Part shown: one piece after another, positions 21,321-34,989 of the stretch
Layout of the letters: each line of letters starts with the position of its first letter
Numbering within the stretch: position 1 is the first letter of the stretch
Assembly (NCBI GenBank): GCA_014905825.1
Contig: JACGCN010000032.1
Coordinates: forward strand, 496,001 to 560,000
DNA: 64,000 nt
Reading direction: 5' to 3'
Source of the DNA: Lyophyllum atratum
Taxonomy: Eukaryota; Basidiomycota; Agaricomycetes; Agaricales; Lyophyllaceae
Notes under the pieces: model-generated
Database searches by the model: none
What the model saw: only the letters and a program-made list of their open reading frames with translations
Told to the model about the DNA's origin: nothing
Program-made: the position numbers and the translations under genes

Positions 21321-23563
21321 GACTTTTTGTCCATCGTTACACAGCGCTTGTCGTTGTCGAATGTTGCACTGGCGGTCTCACACGACTTAGGCCTGGGCGA
21401 CTGCGATTCCCTGATGTCGTGGATATCCATTACGCGTTTCGACTGATACCTGTACTTGCGTAGAAATGAGGATTTATCCTGATGTGGGTGCGAGCAGCCA
21501 TGGGTTTCTATCGAGGTAAATGGAACGCGGCGGGGTTGATGGTCAAGTGCAAGGACAAAGTAAACGGTAAGACATAAGCTTAAGTAAACGAAACGAGTTA
21601 TATTCCTTGCGAATTTTGGGCGAAGCAATGTCTGCGACATTGGCATTCGACTGAGCGACTACCTCCAACTGCTATTCCGAAAACATCTGCGTAGAAAGGT
21701 ACGGACACAAATTTAAAAGTACTACGGGCGTCATCGCTGTCGAATCACAGAATTTGGTCAATGGTGACCAAAGCGACCGTCTGCGTCATACCTCAGGCGG
21801 ATTCGCGAGCCCCTCGTGATAAATGCACCTATCGCGTTCGTTCTACTGTCTAACTACATCCACACGTCGCCGCTTGCTTCATCGCCCGCCCCGACCGTCG
21901 TGTTTTCAAAGACGTTGATGTCCGATGGCGCAAGGTTCATGGGACAGACGTAGTCAGTAAGGAAGATTTGCCGACAAGAATGGAAGTGCGGATGCGGAGG
22001 GGGAAGAGGGAGATGAATGGTTCTTGTCATCGTCCAAGGATGGCTTGGTTGTATTGCCTTGAGCTCGCGTTAGTGGCATAAAGGCAAAGTGGTGACCAGA
22101 AACTTGTCAACAGCAGCTGCTGAGTCACAGTATCGTAGGGCGTAGAGACATTCACGGGTTGGGGCGTGAGAGGATAAAAAAAGAGTCGAAAGAATGGATA
22201 ACAGCGGGCGCTGCGCGCGGCGGAACGACGGCCTGGTGTCATGGGAAAGAAGAGAAAAGGGTTAGGGTCAGAAGTCACGATGCTTGATCTTGATTTGCAT
22301 CGGCAAAACGTCGAGAAATAGACCTCACAATACACGGTGATACATAGTCAACAATGATCACCTTTTTATGTATCCTGGTAAGGCCGACCATCTCAGAACA
22401 GGGCATCTATGTATACCTGGATCCCACCAAGATGGTCGGATCCACCAGGTTGGTAAGCATTTTCAAGGTCATGGGAACCTGGCAACCAAAGGCAAAGTTC
22501 CCCAGTCCTTACCTTATTGTATGTATAGCTACTATTTCCCTTCCCTTAAATTTCTTTCTTTGTGGTCAAAAGTAAACATTTATTCAAATATCTATCACGA
22601 AGTACAGGTGGCGACGACGAGAACAAGTTGAGGAGCACATGAGAGCATACCGAGAACATAGCAACCGACGGTGTACACAGGTAAAGCACTGACTATGAGC
22701 GCGCGAAACTTCAGTAAGAGCATAGAAACATAAGAAAGCCTCACCAAAGGGTTTGAATTCAGTTTGGGTTTCCATTAGTACAGAGGCGTGAGGGGAGCAC
22801 CCTATCTCTGTTTTTCGCGCGAGGTTGCTCAGCCAAGGTGGCTAGGGCTCCAGGGGCGGCAGAGTCGTCCTGAGCGCGCAAGCGAGTCTCTGCGTTATCA
22901 ATTGGTTGATAGGTCAGCAAAAGGGATCACGCACTCTGACAACCGAGGGTCCTCGCATCGATCTTTTGTACATGTCGTTGGGGCCAAACTCGTTATCGGG
23001 GTACAGAAATGGGGGCATATAATCATCCGTTGCCTGAATTCGGCCCTCCGGTAATTTGGCGATGGTCCTACTTAGTTAGATATATGCGCGCAGTGAGTTA
23101 CTTTAGCTCGGTCAGATGCAAGGAACGCAAAACTCCGCGCGGTTCTAGTCAAATTCAGCCAAGGCTTGTATAGGGAAGAGAGAACGTACGAGAGTGATAG
23201 CCGAGCTCGACGCAAGCGAGCCCTGCAACCTCAGGCTCCCCGTATCATGAGATCTCGCGCTTGCAGTGGCTTTGTGCAAACCTGTTATGTGATATATCAG
23301 TCATGGGTTGGGTATATGCGGCTAGATCGCACGCGAATTTGCTGGTGTAGAAGAGCGCTTGTTGTACACGGCAGTTTGTGGAAGAAATGGGGCTTTGCGC
23401 AATCTACCATTGACGCGACTTCCCATCGAGCTGTTCATGTGACCGCACGCGTCTCATCGAATGTCACGTGACGAGTTGTTGAACGAGTCTTGGTTTGAAC
23501 TTTGGACGCGTCATGTTTCCTAAGTAACAGTTACAGTACACGACTACGGCCTCCAACTCGTCA
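21321..23563. other. Intergenic, no gene recognised
   Basis: These 2.2 kb hold only short frames on both strands and no convincing gene, RNA gene or mobile element. A small imperfect inverted repeat around ACCAAGATGGT lies at about 22410-22450. A similar CCACCAAGATGGTC string recurs at about 24337-24350, so this may be a short dispersed repeat. Confidence 0.4.
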
Positions 23564-24114
23564 ATGCATGCTGGAACACCTATGCCAGCACCTGCAGCCC
23601 TCTTCTTTCATCCTCAACCGTCTTCTCCCAAATCCCATTGTAACCTTCTCTTACTATTAGGACCGGTATCGGACCCGAATTGGTGGAAGCTTCTGCTCGA
23701 AACGGAATGTGTGGTGGATCTCCGGGAGGGGTCGGAAGGACGCTTCGTCTGGGTGAACGGGAGCAGGTTCGAAGCCGGGACGATCAGGTCGAAGAGCGGT
23801 ACATCGAGGGGTGAGTGACGGTCCGAAACCGAAGGCGGCACCGATTTACCTCCGGCGATGTCGGACTGCCGAACACTCTCGAGGAACTCCTTTCCGAAGG
23901 CATGCAAGTCGACGCCGGAGCTCCAGCGAATGATGACGAAGCGTATTCGAGCAACGAGGAGGAACAGGACAGTCAGGGTAATGATGAGGACCAGGTAGAG
24001 GACGACGAGGGTGATGACAAGCTCGGTGTTTCCGAGGAGAATGACTTGAGGCCCGACGACGGCGAGGAAAACATCGAGGACTCTTTCCAGGCCGCAGGGT
24101 ACGCGCCGGTCTAG
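23564..24114 (+). CDS. Hypothetical protein with acidic C-terminus
   Basis: A frame from ATG 23564 reads through WWKLLLETECVVDLREGSEG and FVWVNGSRFEAGTI. A second frame ending at 24114 contains LPNTLEELLSEGMQ and a long Asp/Glu tail. Excising about 47 nt from 23790 (CAG/GTCGAA) to the AG before GCGGCACC joins them in frame. Without splicing, the first frame stops at 23816-23818. The splice is my inference and its donor is weak. I do not recognise a domain. The strongly acidic tail suggests a nuclear or chaperone-like partner protein. Confidence 0.4.
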
Positions 24115-24584
24115 TCAGTAGAATTAAATTATGTATTTTTGAGGTCTCGAGTGCCAGGCAATGGCTTCCAAAGAATCAACATTTTGTGATTACTTTACAA
24201 AGGTGCTACGAAAATTCTATATACCTTACATTCCCCATACCAAGATGATACCTTGTTACACTGCAATGCCATCTTCGTGTTGGAATACCCAGAGCCGAAA
24301 AACTTGGTGAGCCCGTTACCTCAAGATACCAGGTTCCACCAAGATGGTCAGTCCTTCCCACGACCACCTTGAGAAACCAGCCTACAGACATTTTGCTGAT
24401 GTGTGACAACCTCGGCTGGACCGCCATCGCATCCCCATGTGCCCCCTGCCGGAATCAGCAAGACGTGGACGTCGGGGTCGATGACCGTGTGGAACTTTAA
24501 AGCGCCAATGCCTGCTGTTCTAAGTATCTGAACTTGGTTTACCGCCGCAAGGTCAACTTGCAGCACATCGGCGCCGACCAACTC
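24115..24584. other. Region upstream of TOR
   Basis: This 470-bp stretch should hold the TOR promoter and leader. The minus strand is open from 24674 to 24348, but it overlaps the first TOR exon and has no ATG-led family match, so I do not call it a gene. Confidence 0.4.
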
Positions 24585-27500
24585 ATGGCATCTGGGGATG
24601 GCTACTTGCAGGCGTCGCAAGCGGAGCACATATTCCAGAATCTCAAGAACAAGCATCCGGATATCCAACTGCAAGCTGCTGTGGATATACAGCGCTATGT
24701 AACCTGCCTTTTGGAATATCTCGAAAATTTACGCCAACTATGGTTCATCTAGGTGTCAGCCACTATCATTGGAATGTCGTCAGATGCTGCTAGGAAGCTG
24801 TGGGACGATGAAATTAATCACAAGCTGTTCGAACTTACACATAGTCATGATAGCGCCGAAGCGCTTGGTGGTCTTCTTGCGATCAGTAAGAGCTTTCGTT
24901 GTATCGCGGTTGGGATTGTTCTTATTCTGTGATAGGACATTTGCTCGATGTACAGGGAGAAGTAGACATGGATCCGAGAAGAAACCTTTTCCGTTTCTGG
25001 AACTACGTCAAGCATCTTCTTCATAATCACGATGGCGATATCATGCTCAAGGCATCCGAAACGCTTGGACGCATCGCAGAAAGCGCAGGGACCACGTTTG
25101 GAGAAAGCTTTATGGACAAGGAAGTTCCCGCGGCACTAGAAATGATCCAAGCCAATAACCAGGAGCGCTCGAAATATGTGGGTGTGGTGATTCTGAAGGA
25201 GCTTGCGCATAACAGCCCCGCCTACTTCCATTCCCATATATCCGCCGTCATGGACCATATCCTAGTCCCCTTACGCGACCAGCGCGTCGTCGTGAGAGAA
25301 GAAGCCGCCGGATTGCTTGGCGCTTGTTTGGCAATTGCAATGGAGAGAGATCGTCAGATACACAGTCCCTACCTGATCAAGATCCTTGACGATGCGCAGA
25401 TGGGTTTGAAGCAAACTCGACCGGAGGTCGTTCATGGTTCTCTGCTCACATATCGCGCACTGCTACGTCACGCGGGAATGGTACGCGTGGTGGTTCTCTC
25501 TTCATGATCATAACTCTCATTCAAAGTGTCAGTTACTGCGCGCGACGTTTATAGATACAGCTGATCAAATCTTGAGATACAAGTCTCATCGGGACCTGCT
25601 TATTCGAACGACCGTAATCGCCTTGATTCCTGAGCTCGCCGTTTACGACAGCCAAACATTCACCGGACATTTCCTACACAAGGCTATGACTCACCTCTTG
25701 ACGCAGTTAGAAAAACCAAAGGAGGGAGGCTATGGTAAGGACGATTGATGATCACGAGTTTGATAACCATTTATCCAGCTGGGCCCCAGCTTTCATTGCC
25801 ATTGGACGTACGGCCACCGCTGTCGGTGGTGAGATCAAGCCCTATCTTGAGTCAATCATGAAGTATATCAAGGAAGGCTTGGAAGGCCGAAGGTACGGTG
25901 TATTCTTCTCTTTGGACCTTAGGCCTTACATTGCGACAGGCAGAGAAACGCTACTTCAGAGGAGTCTATGTTCGAATGCATTGGCCTGCTCGCAGCTGCC
26001 CTTGGTCCCAATCTTACAAAGCTCCTTCACGATCAGCTGGACCTCATCTTTGCTTGCGGATTGAGTGAATCACTGCGACGAGCTCTGGTTGCAATAGTGG
26101 GATCTATTCCTCCTCTCCAGACGGCTATCCTAGGTAATTTTCTGTTGAGAATCTCCGTTACGATTTCAAATGTCTTTCAGACCGCCTTCTGAACCTGCTT
26201 TCTTTCATGTTGAGTGGAGGGCCGTATGTACCATTAGGTGCCCCTGTCAGCCCTACCGAGAAGAATGGATTGACTCGCGATGGAATTACTATCCATGTTT
26301 GTGTTTCCCATAGCTTCCTGGAACCGAAGTTCTCATGTTTATCGCAGAGTACACCTCACGAAGAAAAGCCAGAACGTGTCATATTAGCCCTGTCCACCTT
26401 ATCATCCTTCGATTTCGGCGGTACGTAGTCCATTGTCATGACCGTTGGTATGCATGTTAACAGCAGAATCAGGACGCATCCTTAACGAATTCGTACGGCA
26501 GTGCGCACTTCCTTACATGGACAGCGATAATGCAGACATCAGGCGCACAGCAGCTCAAACCTGCTGTCGTCTTTTTGTTCATGACCCTATATGTGACCAG
26601 TCAAGCAGTCATTCCCTCGAGGTCCTCAGCGATGTGGTCGACAGGCTTCTAGCATTAGCGATAGCTGATCCCGGTAAGAGGCAGCACCCCTGAAACTATA
26701 ACGATCAACGGTGACGAAACCTTCAGACCCTACCGTCCGGCACACGGTTCTTTCATCGCTTCACGAACGATTTGACAAGTACCTCGCCCAAGCTGAGAAC
26801 GTTCAACTCATATTTATTGCGCTCAATGATGAAGTTTTCGAGAACCGGGTTGCGGCTATTGACTTGATCAGACGCCTAGCCAAGTACAACCCAGCCTACG
26901 TTATGCCTTCGGTCCGGATAGCTCTTATACGGCTTTTAACCGAGCTAGAATACTCGACAGTCGTGTACGTTTCATACTCTTTTCAACTAGACTGCCATTT
27001 GACATTACCGATTAGACGTGACCAGGAGGAATGCACAGAATTATTGATGCGTCTGTTCAGAGCGACACAACACTTGATTAAGCCTTACGCTGTTCCCATG
27101 CTCGAAGTAATGGTTCAAAAGTCCAAGGACGTCGACCCCATCATCGTCGCGAACATCCTCATGTGCCTTGGGGAACTGACATATGCTGGCGCAGATGAGG
27201 CTCTACCTCACGTCCCGAATTTGATGCGAGTAATCATACCCCGACTATCAGACTCCTCGCTCATTGTGCGCGAGGCTGCATTGCATACCTTGGGTCAAGT
27301 GTGCTCGAGCACGGGATACGTTATCACTCCTATCCTCGACCATCCGCAGCTTCTGGAGGTTCTCGGGCGGATGCTCAGGACTGAAGTTAGCCAATCTGTG
27401 CGACGCGACGTTGTTAAAGTACTAGGCATCATAGGTGCTCGAGATCCCTACACGCATACGGTATGTTTTGGATATCAAAGTTGATTGGGCCTGACCGAGA

Positions 27501-30500
27501 ACCTAGATCGGGCGGGAGGCCGATCCCACACCGGCAGTCAATTTAGTCCCGATGCATCAGGACGCGGCCCCCCCCGCATCCGACGATTACTTCCAAACCG
27601 TTGTCATCACAGCACTGATAGACCTTCTCAAGAATCAATCACTGAGAACTCATCACTCCACCGTCGTCGAAGCAATTATGTCGATCTTCAAGACCCAAGG
27701 ACTCAAATGTACGGCATTTCTGCCACAGGTAATACCTAACTTCTGTCTGGTGTCATTGGGTGCTAAATGACGGCGGTAATCAGGTCGTTCCCGCCTTCAC
27801 GACCGTCATCCGGAGTCACACATTACGCCTCGGTTTCTACTTGGAGCAGCTCTCGATCCTCGCTGGCATCGTCAAGCAACACGTCCGAAACTTTATGCCT
27901 GATATTATTAGCCTGGTAACGGATCTATGGGAAAACTCCGCCTTTCGGCTGCCAGTCGTTATCCTGATAGAAAGTCTCGGAGAGGCTCTTGATGCCGAGT
28001 TCAGGCCATTCTTGCCCACGATTCTACATCTCCTTCTAGAAGGCTTCCAGGGGGAGCTGGATGAGAAGAGTATCTCCCTCCAGGTGAGGACTCTAGACGT
28101 GTTCGTGACATTTGGGACAAGTCTAGAGGACTATCTCCACCTCGTCATTCCACTTATTGTGAAAGCTTTTGAGACACGTGACGCGTCGGGAACCATCCGG
28201 TTCAAGTTGAGAAAGACAGCTGTTCAGACTGTCGGCCTATTGACGAAGAGGATCAACTTATCTGATCACGCATCTCGTATCATCCACCCTCTTGTTCGCG
28301 TCTTAGAAACCTCAGACTATGAAGTTCAGGTGTCCGTCTTAGATACACTATGCTCTCTTATTGTTCAACTTGGCCCCGGCTTTGTGGTATTTACCCCGAC
28401 GATCAGCAAAGTGCGTGCTATCACAATTCTAGTTTTGTCGTTGAAGTTCACTTCCTATGACAGAGTCTTCGTCGGAAAAACATACAGCACACCAGATATA
28501 ACGACTTGCTTTCGAAACTGTTGAATGAAGAGCACCTTCCACGCGAGGTAGACATAGGCATCCTGTTTGTGCATGCTTCCACTTAATCGAATTGAGACTC
28601 ACGGTTCGGACAGCCAAACCAGAAAGAACGATGAACCAGAGTACTCGGCACCAGCTGAGGCGACACCATTAGTGGTGAATCAACAACATCTCAAAGAAGC
28701 ATGGAATACTTCGCGGATAGCCACTCGCGAAGATTGGCTTGGCTGGATGCACGGGCTTATCATCGAGGTCACGAAAGAGTCATCATCGAACGCTCTTCGG
28801 TCTTGTATGATTCTGGTCGATATCCACCCTCCCCTAGCCACTGAACTATTTAATGCGGCTTTCCTGTCGTGCTGGACGAACCTCTATGATCAATACCAAG
28901 TGCGTGCTCCATCGCTCCTCACTTCCTTACAATGTTAAGATATCTATATCATAGGAAGATCTCGTACGAGCAATCGAGTTTGCGATCACTTCGACGACCA
29001 CTCCGTCCGAGGTCGTTATTCGCCTGCTGAATCTTGCAGACTTTATGGAACGGAAAGAAAGGCCACTTCCAATAGACATGAAGACTTTGGGCGAATCTGC
29101 CATGAAGCACGTGGCATACGCGAAGGCACTGCACTACAAGGAACTCGAGTTCTTTACACAGTCTTCTCCAGCTATCCTTGAATCACTGATCTCGATAAAC
29201 ACGCGATTACAACAGCATGATGCCGCATGGGGCACCCTAATATTGGCACGCAAACGCTACGATGTTACCGAGCACGAAGAATGGTACGAACGTCTTGGAC
29301 ATTGGCAAGAGGCCTTGCTCGTGTACGATCAGAAGGCAGAAACGGATCCCGAAGACCTTAATGCCCAAACGGGTCGCATGAGATGCTTGCATGCGTTAGG
29401 TGAATGGAATCAGTTATCCGCTCAAGTGGAAAAAACTTGGGCAGGCGTGAATCATGACTATAAGCAAGAGATCGCCCCGATGGCCGCTGCCGCTGCATGG
29501 TCATTGCGAGAGTGGGATCTAATGGAGGACTACGTCACAACGATGAAGGCAGATTCCCCGGATCACGCGTTTTATCAAGCTGTTCTGTCGGTACACCAGA
29601 ACCAGTTCCCTAAAGCGCTGGCCCAGATCGCGGAGGCTCGCGATCATCTGGGACCTGAGTTAACATCCTTCAATGGAGAAGGCTACCCTCGAGCATACAA
29701 GTGAGTATCTCCTGTCGTAGTCTGATGATAATTTTAATTTCTCATTATATTCACTTAGCGCTCTTGTCCGTGCTCAGATGATTGCGGAATTGGAGGAAGC
29801 CGTCCTATATAAGCAACGTGCTGATCAACCTGAGCGTCAAAAAGCTATGAGAGAGACCTGGATCAAGCGGTAAGAAAATCATCTTGAAATGCTTTCCGAT
29901 CTATCTATAAATTTCAACAGATTGCGAGGGTGCCAACCGGACGTGGATGTCTGGCAACGTATCCTACAAGTCAGAACTCTGGCTCTTGAACCGCAGACTG
30001 ACCTTACGGCATGGATCAATTTCGCACACCTATGCCGGAAATCCAATCGCATGCCATTGGCTGAAAAGACATTGAACTCGTTGTTATTACCTGAACGGGT
30101 ACGTATCATTATGCTGAAGGGTTGCGGATATTCATGGGTTCAACCAGGACCAACATCTTCCGGATCAAGCGACACATACCAAAGCACCTCCTCACATTGT
30201 ATATGCTCAGCTCAGGTTTATGTGGGCGATGGGCGCCAAGGAGGAGAGTCTACAGTTTATCCACCAATTCTCAGCAAATCTGTCGAGGGACCTACAGCAT
30301 GAAACGAGCAAGGATCCAATACAAGCTTCTCTGTCGACGCAGAAGCTGACTGAACTATCGAAACTGATTGCTCGCTGTTACTTAAAGACAGGTGATTGGC
30401 AACTTGAACTCACTAATGACTGGAAGGAGGTGAGTGTTCTCACCAGTCGATGTGATCATTGGCCCTCAACACTGGTTTGACAGCGAAATGTGGAAGAGAT

Positions 30501-33271
30501 TCTCCATGCTTATTACCTTGCGACACATTTCGACCCTACCTGGTATAAAGCATGGCATAAATGGGCTATGGCGAATCTTGAAGTCGCTACCGACATCGAA
30601 AGTCGAAATGCGAACCGCAGTGCTGAGGGGCCCAGTCGTGCCGTTATTGCTCATATCGTGCAAGCCGTGAACGGTATGCAATTTGGCGCCTGGTTGGTGA
30701 CGATACTGATCCATTTCTCCTTAGCTTTCTTCCAGTCAATAATACTCCGAAATATAGAGACTTTGCAAGACACACTCCGTCTGTTGACGCTTTGGTTCAA
30801 ATTTGGATCTATCGGCGAAGTCAACCAAGCGATGAATCTCGGATTTACCAGCGTCGAGGTAGGGACATGGGTCGCCGTGATACCTCAAGTGGGACAATTC
30901 TGTCGCTTCTTTCGAGGCACATGACTTATCGCCGTTTGCCAGATCATTGCAAGGATCCAAACACCCCACGCTAATCTTCGGCAAAACATCCATACCCTGC
31001 TGACCGATGTTGGAAAGCATCATCCCCAAGCGCTTATCTATCCACTGACAGTTGCGTCGAAGTCACCGAGTGCTTCTCGTCGCAATGGGGCCTTAGCAAT
31101 AATGGACAGAATGCGAGAGCATAGCCCTACCATAGTCACTCAGGTACGAACATGGGTACCTCATCATCGAGTAGGCTCCTAACGTGCATTCTAGGCTCTC
31201 CTTGTCAGTCACGAGCTTATTCGCGTAGCGATACTGTGGCATGAGCTTTGGTACGAAGCTCTCGAGGAGGCATCTCGCTATTACTTCGTCTCGAAGGACC
31301 CAGACAACATGATTGCGACCCTGGAGCCGCTTCATGATATGCTTGAAGCCGTAAGCCAAGTACCAGACAACATCTCCGAGTGCTTAACTGTTTGTTCAGG
31401 GCCCCACAACAGCACGAGAAACGGTGTTTGCACAAGTATATGGGCCGGAGCTACGGGAGGCTCGTGAGGCAACTCGACGATGGCGTACACATGGTAGCGT
31501 CAGTGAACTGGATAAATCTTGGGATATCTACTATACTGTAAGTCGTCTTCACATCGAAGACTCACTGCGCACTGAACATGAGGGCACGCAAAGATCTATC
31601 GAAAGCTGGAGAAGCAAATACCACAATGGAAGACGCTTAATTTGCAGCAGGTTTCGCCCAACCTGCTAAAAGCTCGTAAGCTTGACCTCGCAATTCCAGG
31701 TGAATCTGTTCTTGCTCGTATATTATCATTCTCCCTGTACTTAAGAGGGCCTAGGATCATATCAAAGCGGAAGACCTATCATTACGATATCGAGCTTCTC
31801 CCCGGAGCTTAGCGTCTACGATAGTAAACAACGCCCGCGTCGTCTATCAATCAAAGGGAGTGATGGCAGAGATTATCAATACCTCCTCAAAGGTACGGGT
31901 CAGGGTGATCTTTTTTCTGTCGCAAATCGCTAATGGTTTACAAGGCCACGAGGATCTTCGTCAAGACGAACGAGTGATGCAGTTCTACAGCCTCGTCAGC
32001 AACCTTCTAGCCGCCGATACAGAGAGTTTCAGGCGTCACCTACATATTCAACACTATCCAGTTATCCCACTAGCCCCGAACGCGGGACTGATTGGCCTAG
32101 TGCAGGATGTCGACACTCTTCACGTTCTCATCCGCGGTTATCGCGACTCAAGAAGAGTTCTTGTCAATATCGAATATCGTCTCATGCTTCAAGTAATAAC
32201 ATTCTATGTCCGTCTGCTGATCGAGCCATAGCTAATTTTTTCCCCTCACAGATGGCCCCAGACTACGAAAATTTGACATTGCTACAGAAAATCGAAGTCT
32301 TCGAGTATGCTTTGGAAAACACAACAGGCCAAGACCTTTATAGGATACTTTGGTTGAAGAGCGAGAGCTCGGAGCACTGGCTAGAGCGTCGCGCGACATA
32401 CACTCGATCGTTGGCTGTGAACAGCATGGTCGGACATATTCTGGGCCTTGGAGATCGTCATCCATCGAATATCCTTCTAGAACGCAGTACCGGCAAGATC
32501 GTCCACATAGACTTCGGGGACTGCTTTGAGGTTGCGATGTACCGCGAAAAGTACCCGGAAAAGGTACCCTTCAGGCTGACGAGGATGCTCGTCCACGCCA
32601 TGGAGGTGAGCTCCCCTTGTCGTTACGTGCAGAGGACCACCCTGATCCCCGCCAACGTGTCTCAGGTTAGTGGGATCGAGGGTAGCTTTAGAAAGACCTG
32701 CGAGATCACAATGCGAGTTTTGAGGGACAACAAGGACTCGTTGATGGCAGTCCTAGAGGCTCTTGTATATGATCCGCTGATCAGCTGGAGGTTGATGCGG
32801 ACAGAGGTCGACGTTCGAGAAATCGACCTTCCTAAGCCCTCTGGATCGAAGGATACCCATCAGCACGCTGATGAAACGGATGTCGGAATAGAAGCGCCTG
32901 CTCGTCCTCAAGCCCCTACGCGCAAAGCCAAGGCCAACGAGAAGGAAATCTTCAACGGTATTTCTTCACACTGCTCGTACCATAATCCCCTTCTAACATG
33001 TATTCATGTCGAGAAGCGGAGGAACAACCAAGAGCGCAGGAAGTACGAAATGAACGTGCCCTATCTGCGTATAAGCGTGTCCAACATAAGCTGACAGGTG
33101 GGCTAAGATATACCCTCATCATTCGGCGGGCTAATCAGACTTAACTCAGGCCGTGATTTCACTCCTGATGTTGCGCTCAGCATTGAGGTTCAAGTTGATC
33201 GATTGATTCAGCAGGCTACGGCTATTGAAAACCTCTGTACGGCTTTCAATGGGTGGTGTGCTTACTGGTAA
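24585..33271 (+). CDS. TOR: Target of rapamycin (TOR) serine/threonine kinase
   Basis: About 25 or more short introns split this gene, whose product should be roughly 2,300-2,400 residues. In order I see HEAT-type repeats (24600-28500; for example [20 protein letters not shown]), the FAT region (about 29000-31100), the FRB domain (about 31200-31540: [46 protein letters not shown]), the PI3K-like kinase domain (31700-32810: [28 protein letters not shown] catalytic loop, [20 protein letters not shown]) and the FATC end (33226-33271, [14 protein letters not shown]). TOR is the catalytic subunit of TORC1/TORC2, coupling nutrients to growth. The FRB serine (EEAS) and tryptophan (SWDIYY) needed for FKBP12-rapamycin binding are kept. 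All checked exon joins are in frame and I found no lesion. The start at 24585 is the first ATG in the first HEAT exon; an earlier exon is possible. Confidence 0.95.
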
Positions 33272-33630
33272 AGGATTTGAGGCCCAAATATGTTCAAACT
33301 CCTGGTTCCAAGGCCTGGCATCTGTCGTAACAATCTCTGTATACCCAGGCAATCAGAATTGAATAGATGACATGTCGCCAGAAAAGAATGATAAGAAAGA
33401 CAGAGATTCGATACCGAGGCCTTTGTATTCCACGATAGCACCAGTGCCGCCCTTGACCGTAAGGATACCCGCAACCTTGCGACGTCATGACACTATCACC
33501 AAAGCAGACCCAGCTGCCGAGTCAGAGTCAGACGGACGTTCAAAGATTGGAAGATATCGATACAATCACGATACGATTGATGTACAAGGAGACACAATCC
33601 CTAGATGGATGACATCCTTGCCCCGCCTCC
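33272..33630. other. Convergent 3' spacer between TOR and the 8-TM gene
   Basis: No gene is visible. The stretch holds the 3' ends of both convergent transcripts. Confidence 0.5.
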
Positions 33631-34660
33631 TCAAACAAGCTTGATCTCTCCCTCTCCCAGATTATCCAACACCCGCTGCACAGCCAGCGTAATAACAACA
33701 ACGCACTCCAGACCCCCACACACCCCCGCCACAATCTTCTGAAACAGATACGTCGGGGCATCATACGAATTATGCGTCACGTCCACGATGAACACGCAGC
33801 ACCACAGCGCCACCAGGAAGAACGCGTACGGCAGCGGGGTGGGGCGCGCGAGCAGCAGTGAGGCGTCGGAGCGTTTGCGGACGGAGGTGACGAAGAGGGC
33901 GGCGTGGTGCGGCGCGGTGGCGAGGTAGGCGAAGATGTTGAGGGGGTAGAGGACTGTGGGTTCGTATGCGAAGACCATGGTCGTCACCGTCGACAGGACC
34001 ATCGAGGCGAAGAAAATGTAGCTCATTCCCCTGGATATTCGTGGGAGTTAGGATGGGGTGAGCTTGGTATGAGGATGGGACGTACGGGTGGGGGGCTCTG
34101 GTGGTTTCCGCTTCCTCGTCCCCATGGGCGTCTATCTCGGGATCCGGCATGATCGCATCTATCCGGCTCACCTCCCTCGTACACATCAGCGCGATGAGTA
34201 GAAGCGTAGGCCACGCCATGCCCGACCACACCGCCGCCATGATCCCCCCCACCCCATCCGCCGAGGTCACGTTGAGGAAGAAGATGAACACCCAGACGGA
34301 GACGAGACAGAACATGTAGATGATGTCGTGCGTCTTCAGGAACACGGGGCCGGCGTGCGAGGGTGTTTGGCGGTGGGTGCGGGCGGAGAGGTAGAGGTAG
34401 ATGTGGAAGGGGACGGTGAGGGTGAAGCCGATGGTGTTGGGCATGATGAACCTGTCGACGCCGACGACCATGTATGCGGCGATGGAGGAGACGAAGGCGG
34501 CTATGGAGAGAGTGCAGGACACCATGTTCAGGGCGACGAGCGGCCGGGAGGGGAAGAGTGGATAGGGTGGGAGCCATTGGTGTTCAGGAGATAGGGCGGA
34601 TGGGGGTGGCGGCGGCGATGGAGAGTCTGGTGTTTGACCTGGTACGGGCTTGTTGATCAT
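33631..34660 (-). CDS. Eight-TM membrane protein made of two four-TM halves
   Basis: Exon 1 (34086-34660) and exon 2 (33631-34030) join across a 55-nt intron with a CTAAC branch point, in frame, to about 324 residues. The N-terminus is Pro/Ser-rich and probably cytosolic. Exon 1 encodes four hydrophobic segments (VALNMVSCTLSIAAFVSSIA; GFTLTVPFHIYLYLSA; IIYMFCLVSVWVFIFFLNVT; AVWSGMAWPTLLLIALMC). Exon 2 encodes four more in the same pattern (SYIFFASMVLSTVTTMVFAY; PLNIFAYLATAPHHAALFV; PYAFFLVALWCCVFIVDVT; GVCGGLECVVVITLAV). I do not recognise a named family. It resembles the many MARVEL-like or orphan four-TM proteins of mushrooms, but duplicated. An in-frame ATG at 34795 would add 45 residues; 34660 is preferred because it gives a hydrophilic N-terminus. 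Confidence 0.75.
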
Positions 34661-34795
34661 GGTTGAAAGGTGTGAAGAGCGACGTGGACTGTGATCAGAT
34701 TGTGAGAGTCGCGATGGAATGCGCAGTGATAGAAGCGCAGTCGATGTGGCAGTGACCAGGGTCGTACAAATCATAACACCTTGGGGCCCGGGCAT

Positions 34796-34989
34796 GGAAC
34801 ACCTAGTTGATCAATGATGGAATATCGCCGTCTGGAACGGGATCAATGGGGAACATCTACGGGGATGTGCCCTCAGTATTTCCCTCTCCATCTCCATCAT
34901 CCTTGGGCTGAGGACATAAGCCAACCAAATCCGCGAAAACCCACGAATAGTTGAGCAGAGTCGGCTGGTGGATCATGAAAAACGGCAAC
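34796..34989. promoter_or_regulatory. Upstream region of the 8-TM gene
   Basis: This short spacer lies between the eight-TM gene and the repeat block. It should contain the promoter of the former. I see no diagnostic motif. Confidence 0.3.

Noticed and set aside
23816..24114. Independent gene starting at GTG 23815
   Set aside because: Fungal genes start with ATG; the frame is more likely the second exon of the gene beginning at 23564.
24348..24674. Minus-strand frame overlapping the TOR start (contains VGADVLQVDLAAVNQVQILR)
   Set aside because: It looks protein-like but has no recognised family, no clear ATG, and overlaps the first TOR exon in antisense.
33631..34795. Two adjacent four-TM genes
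   Set aside because: A 55-nt intron with donor GTACGT, branch CTAAC and acceptor CCAG (34031-34085) joins both halves in frame, and the upstream half has no stop of its own there.
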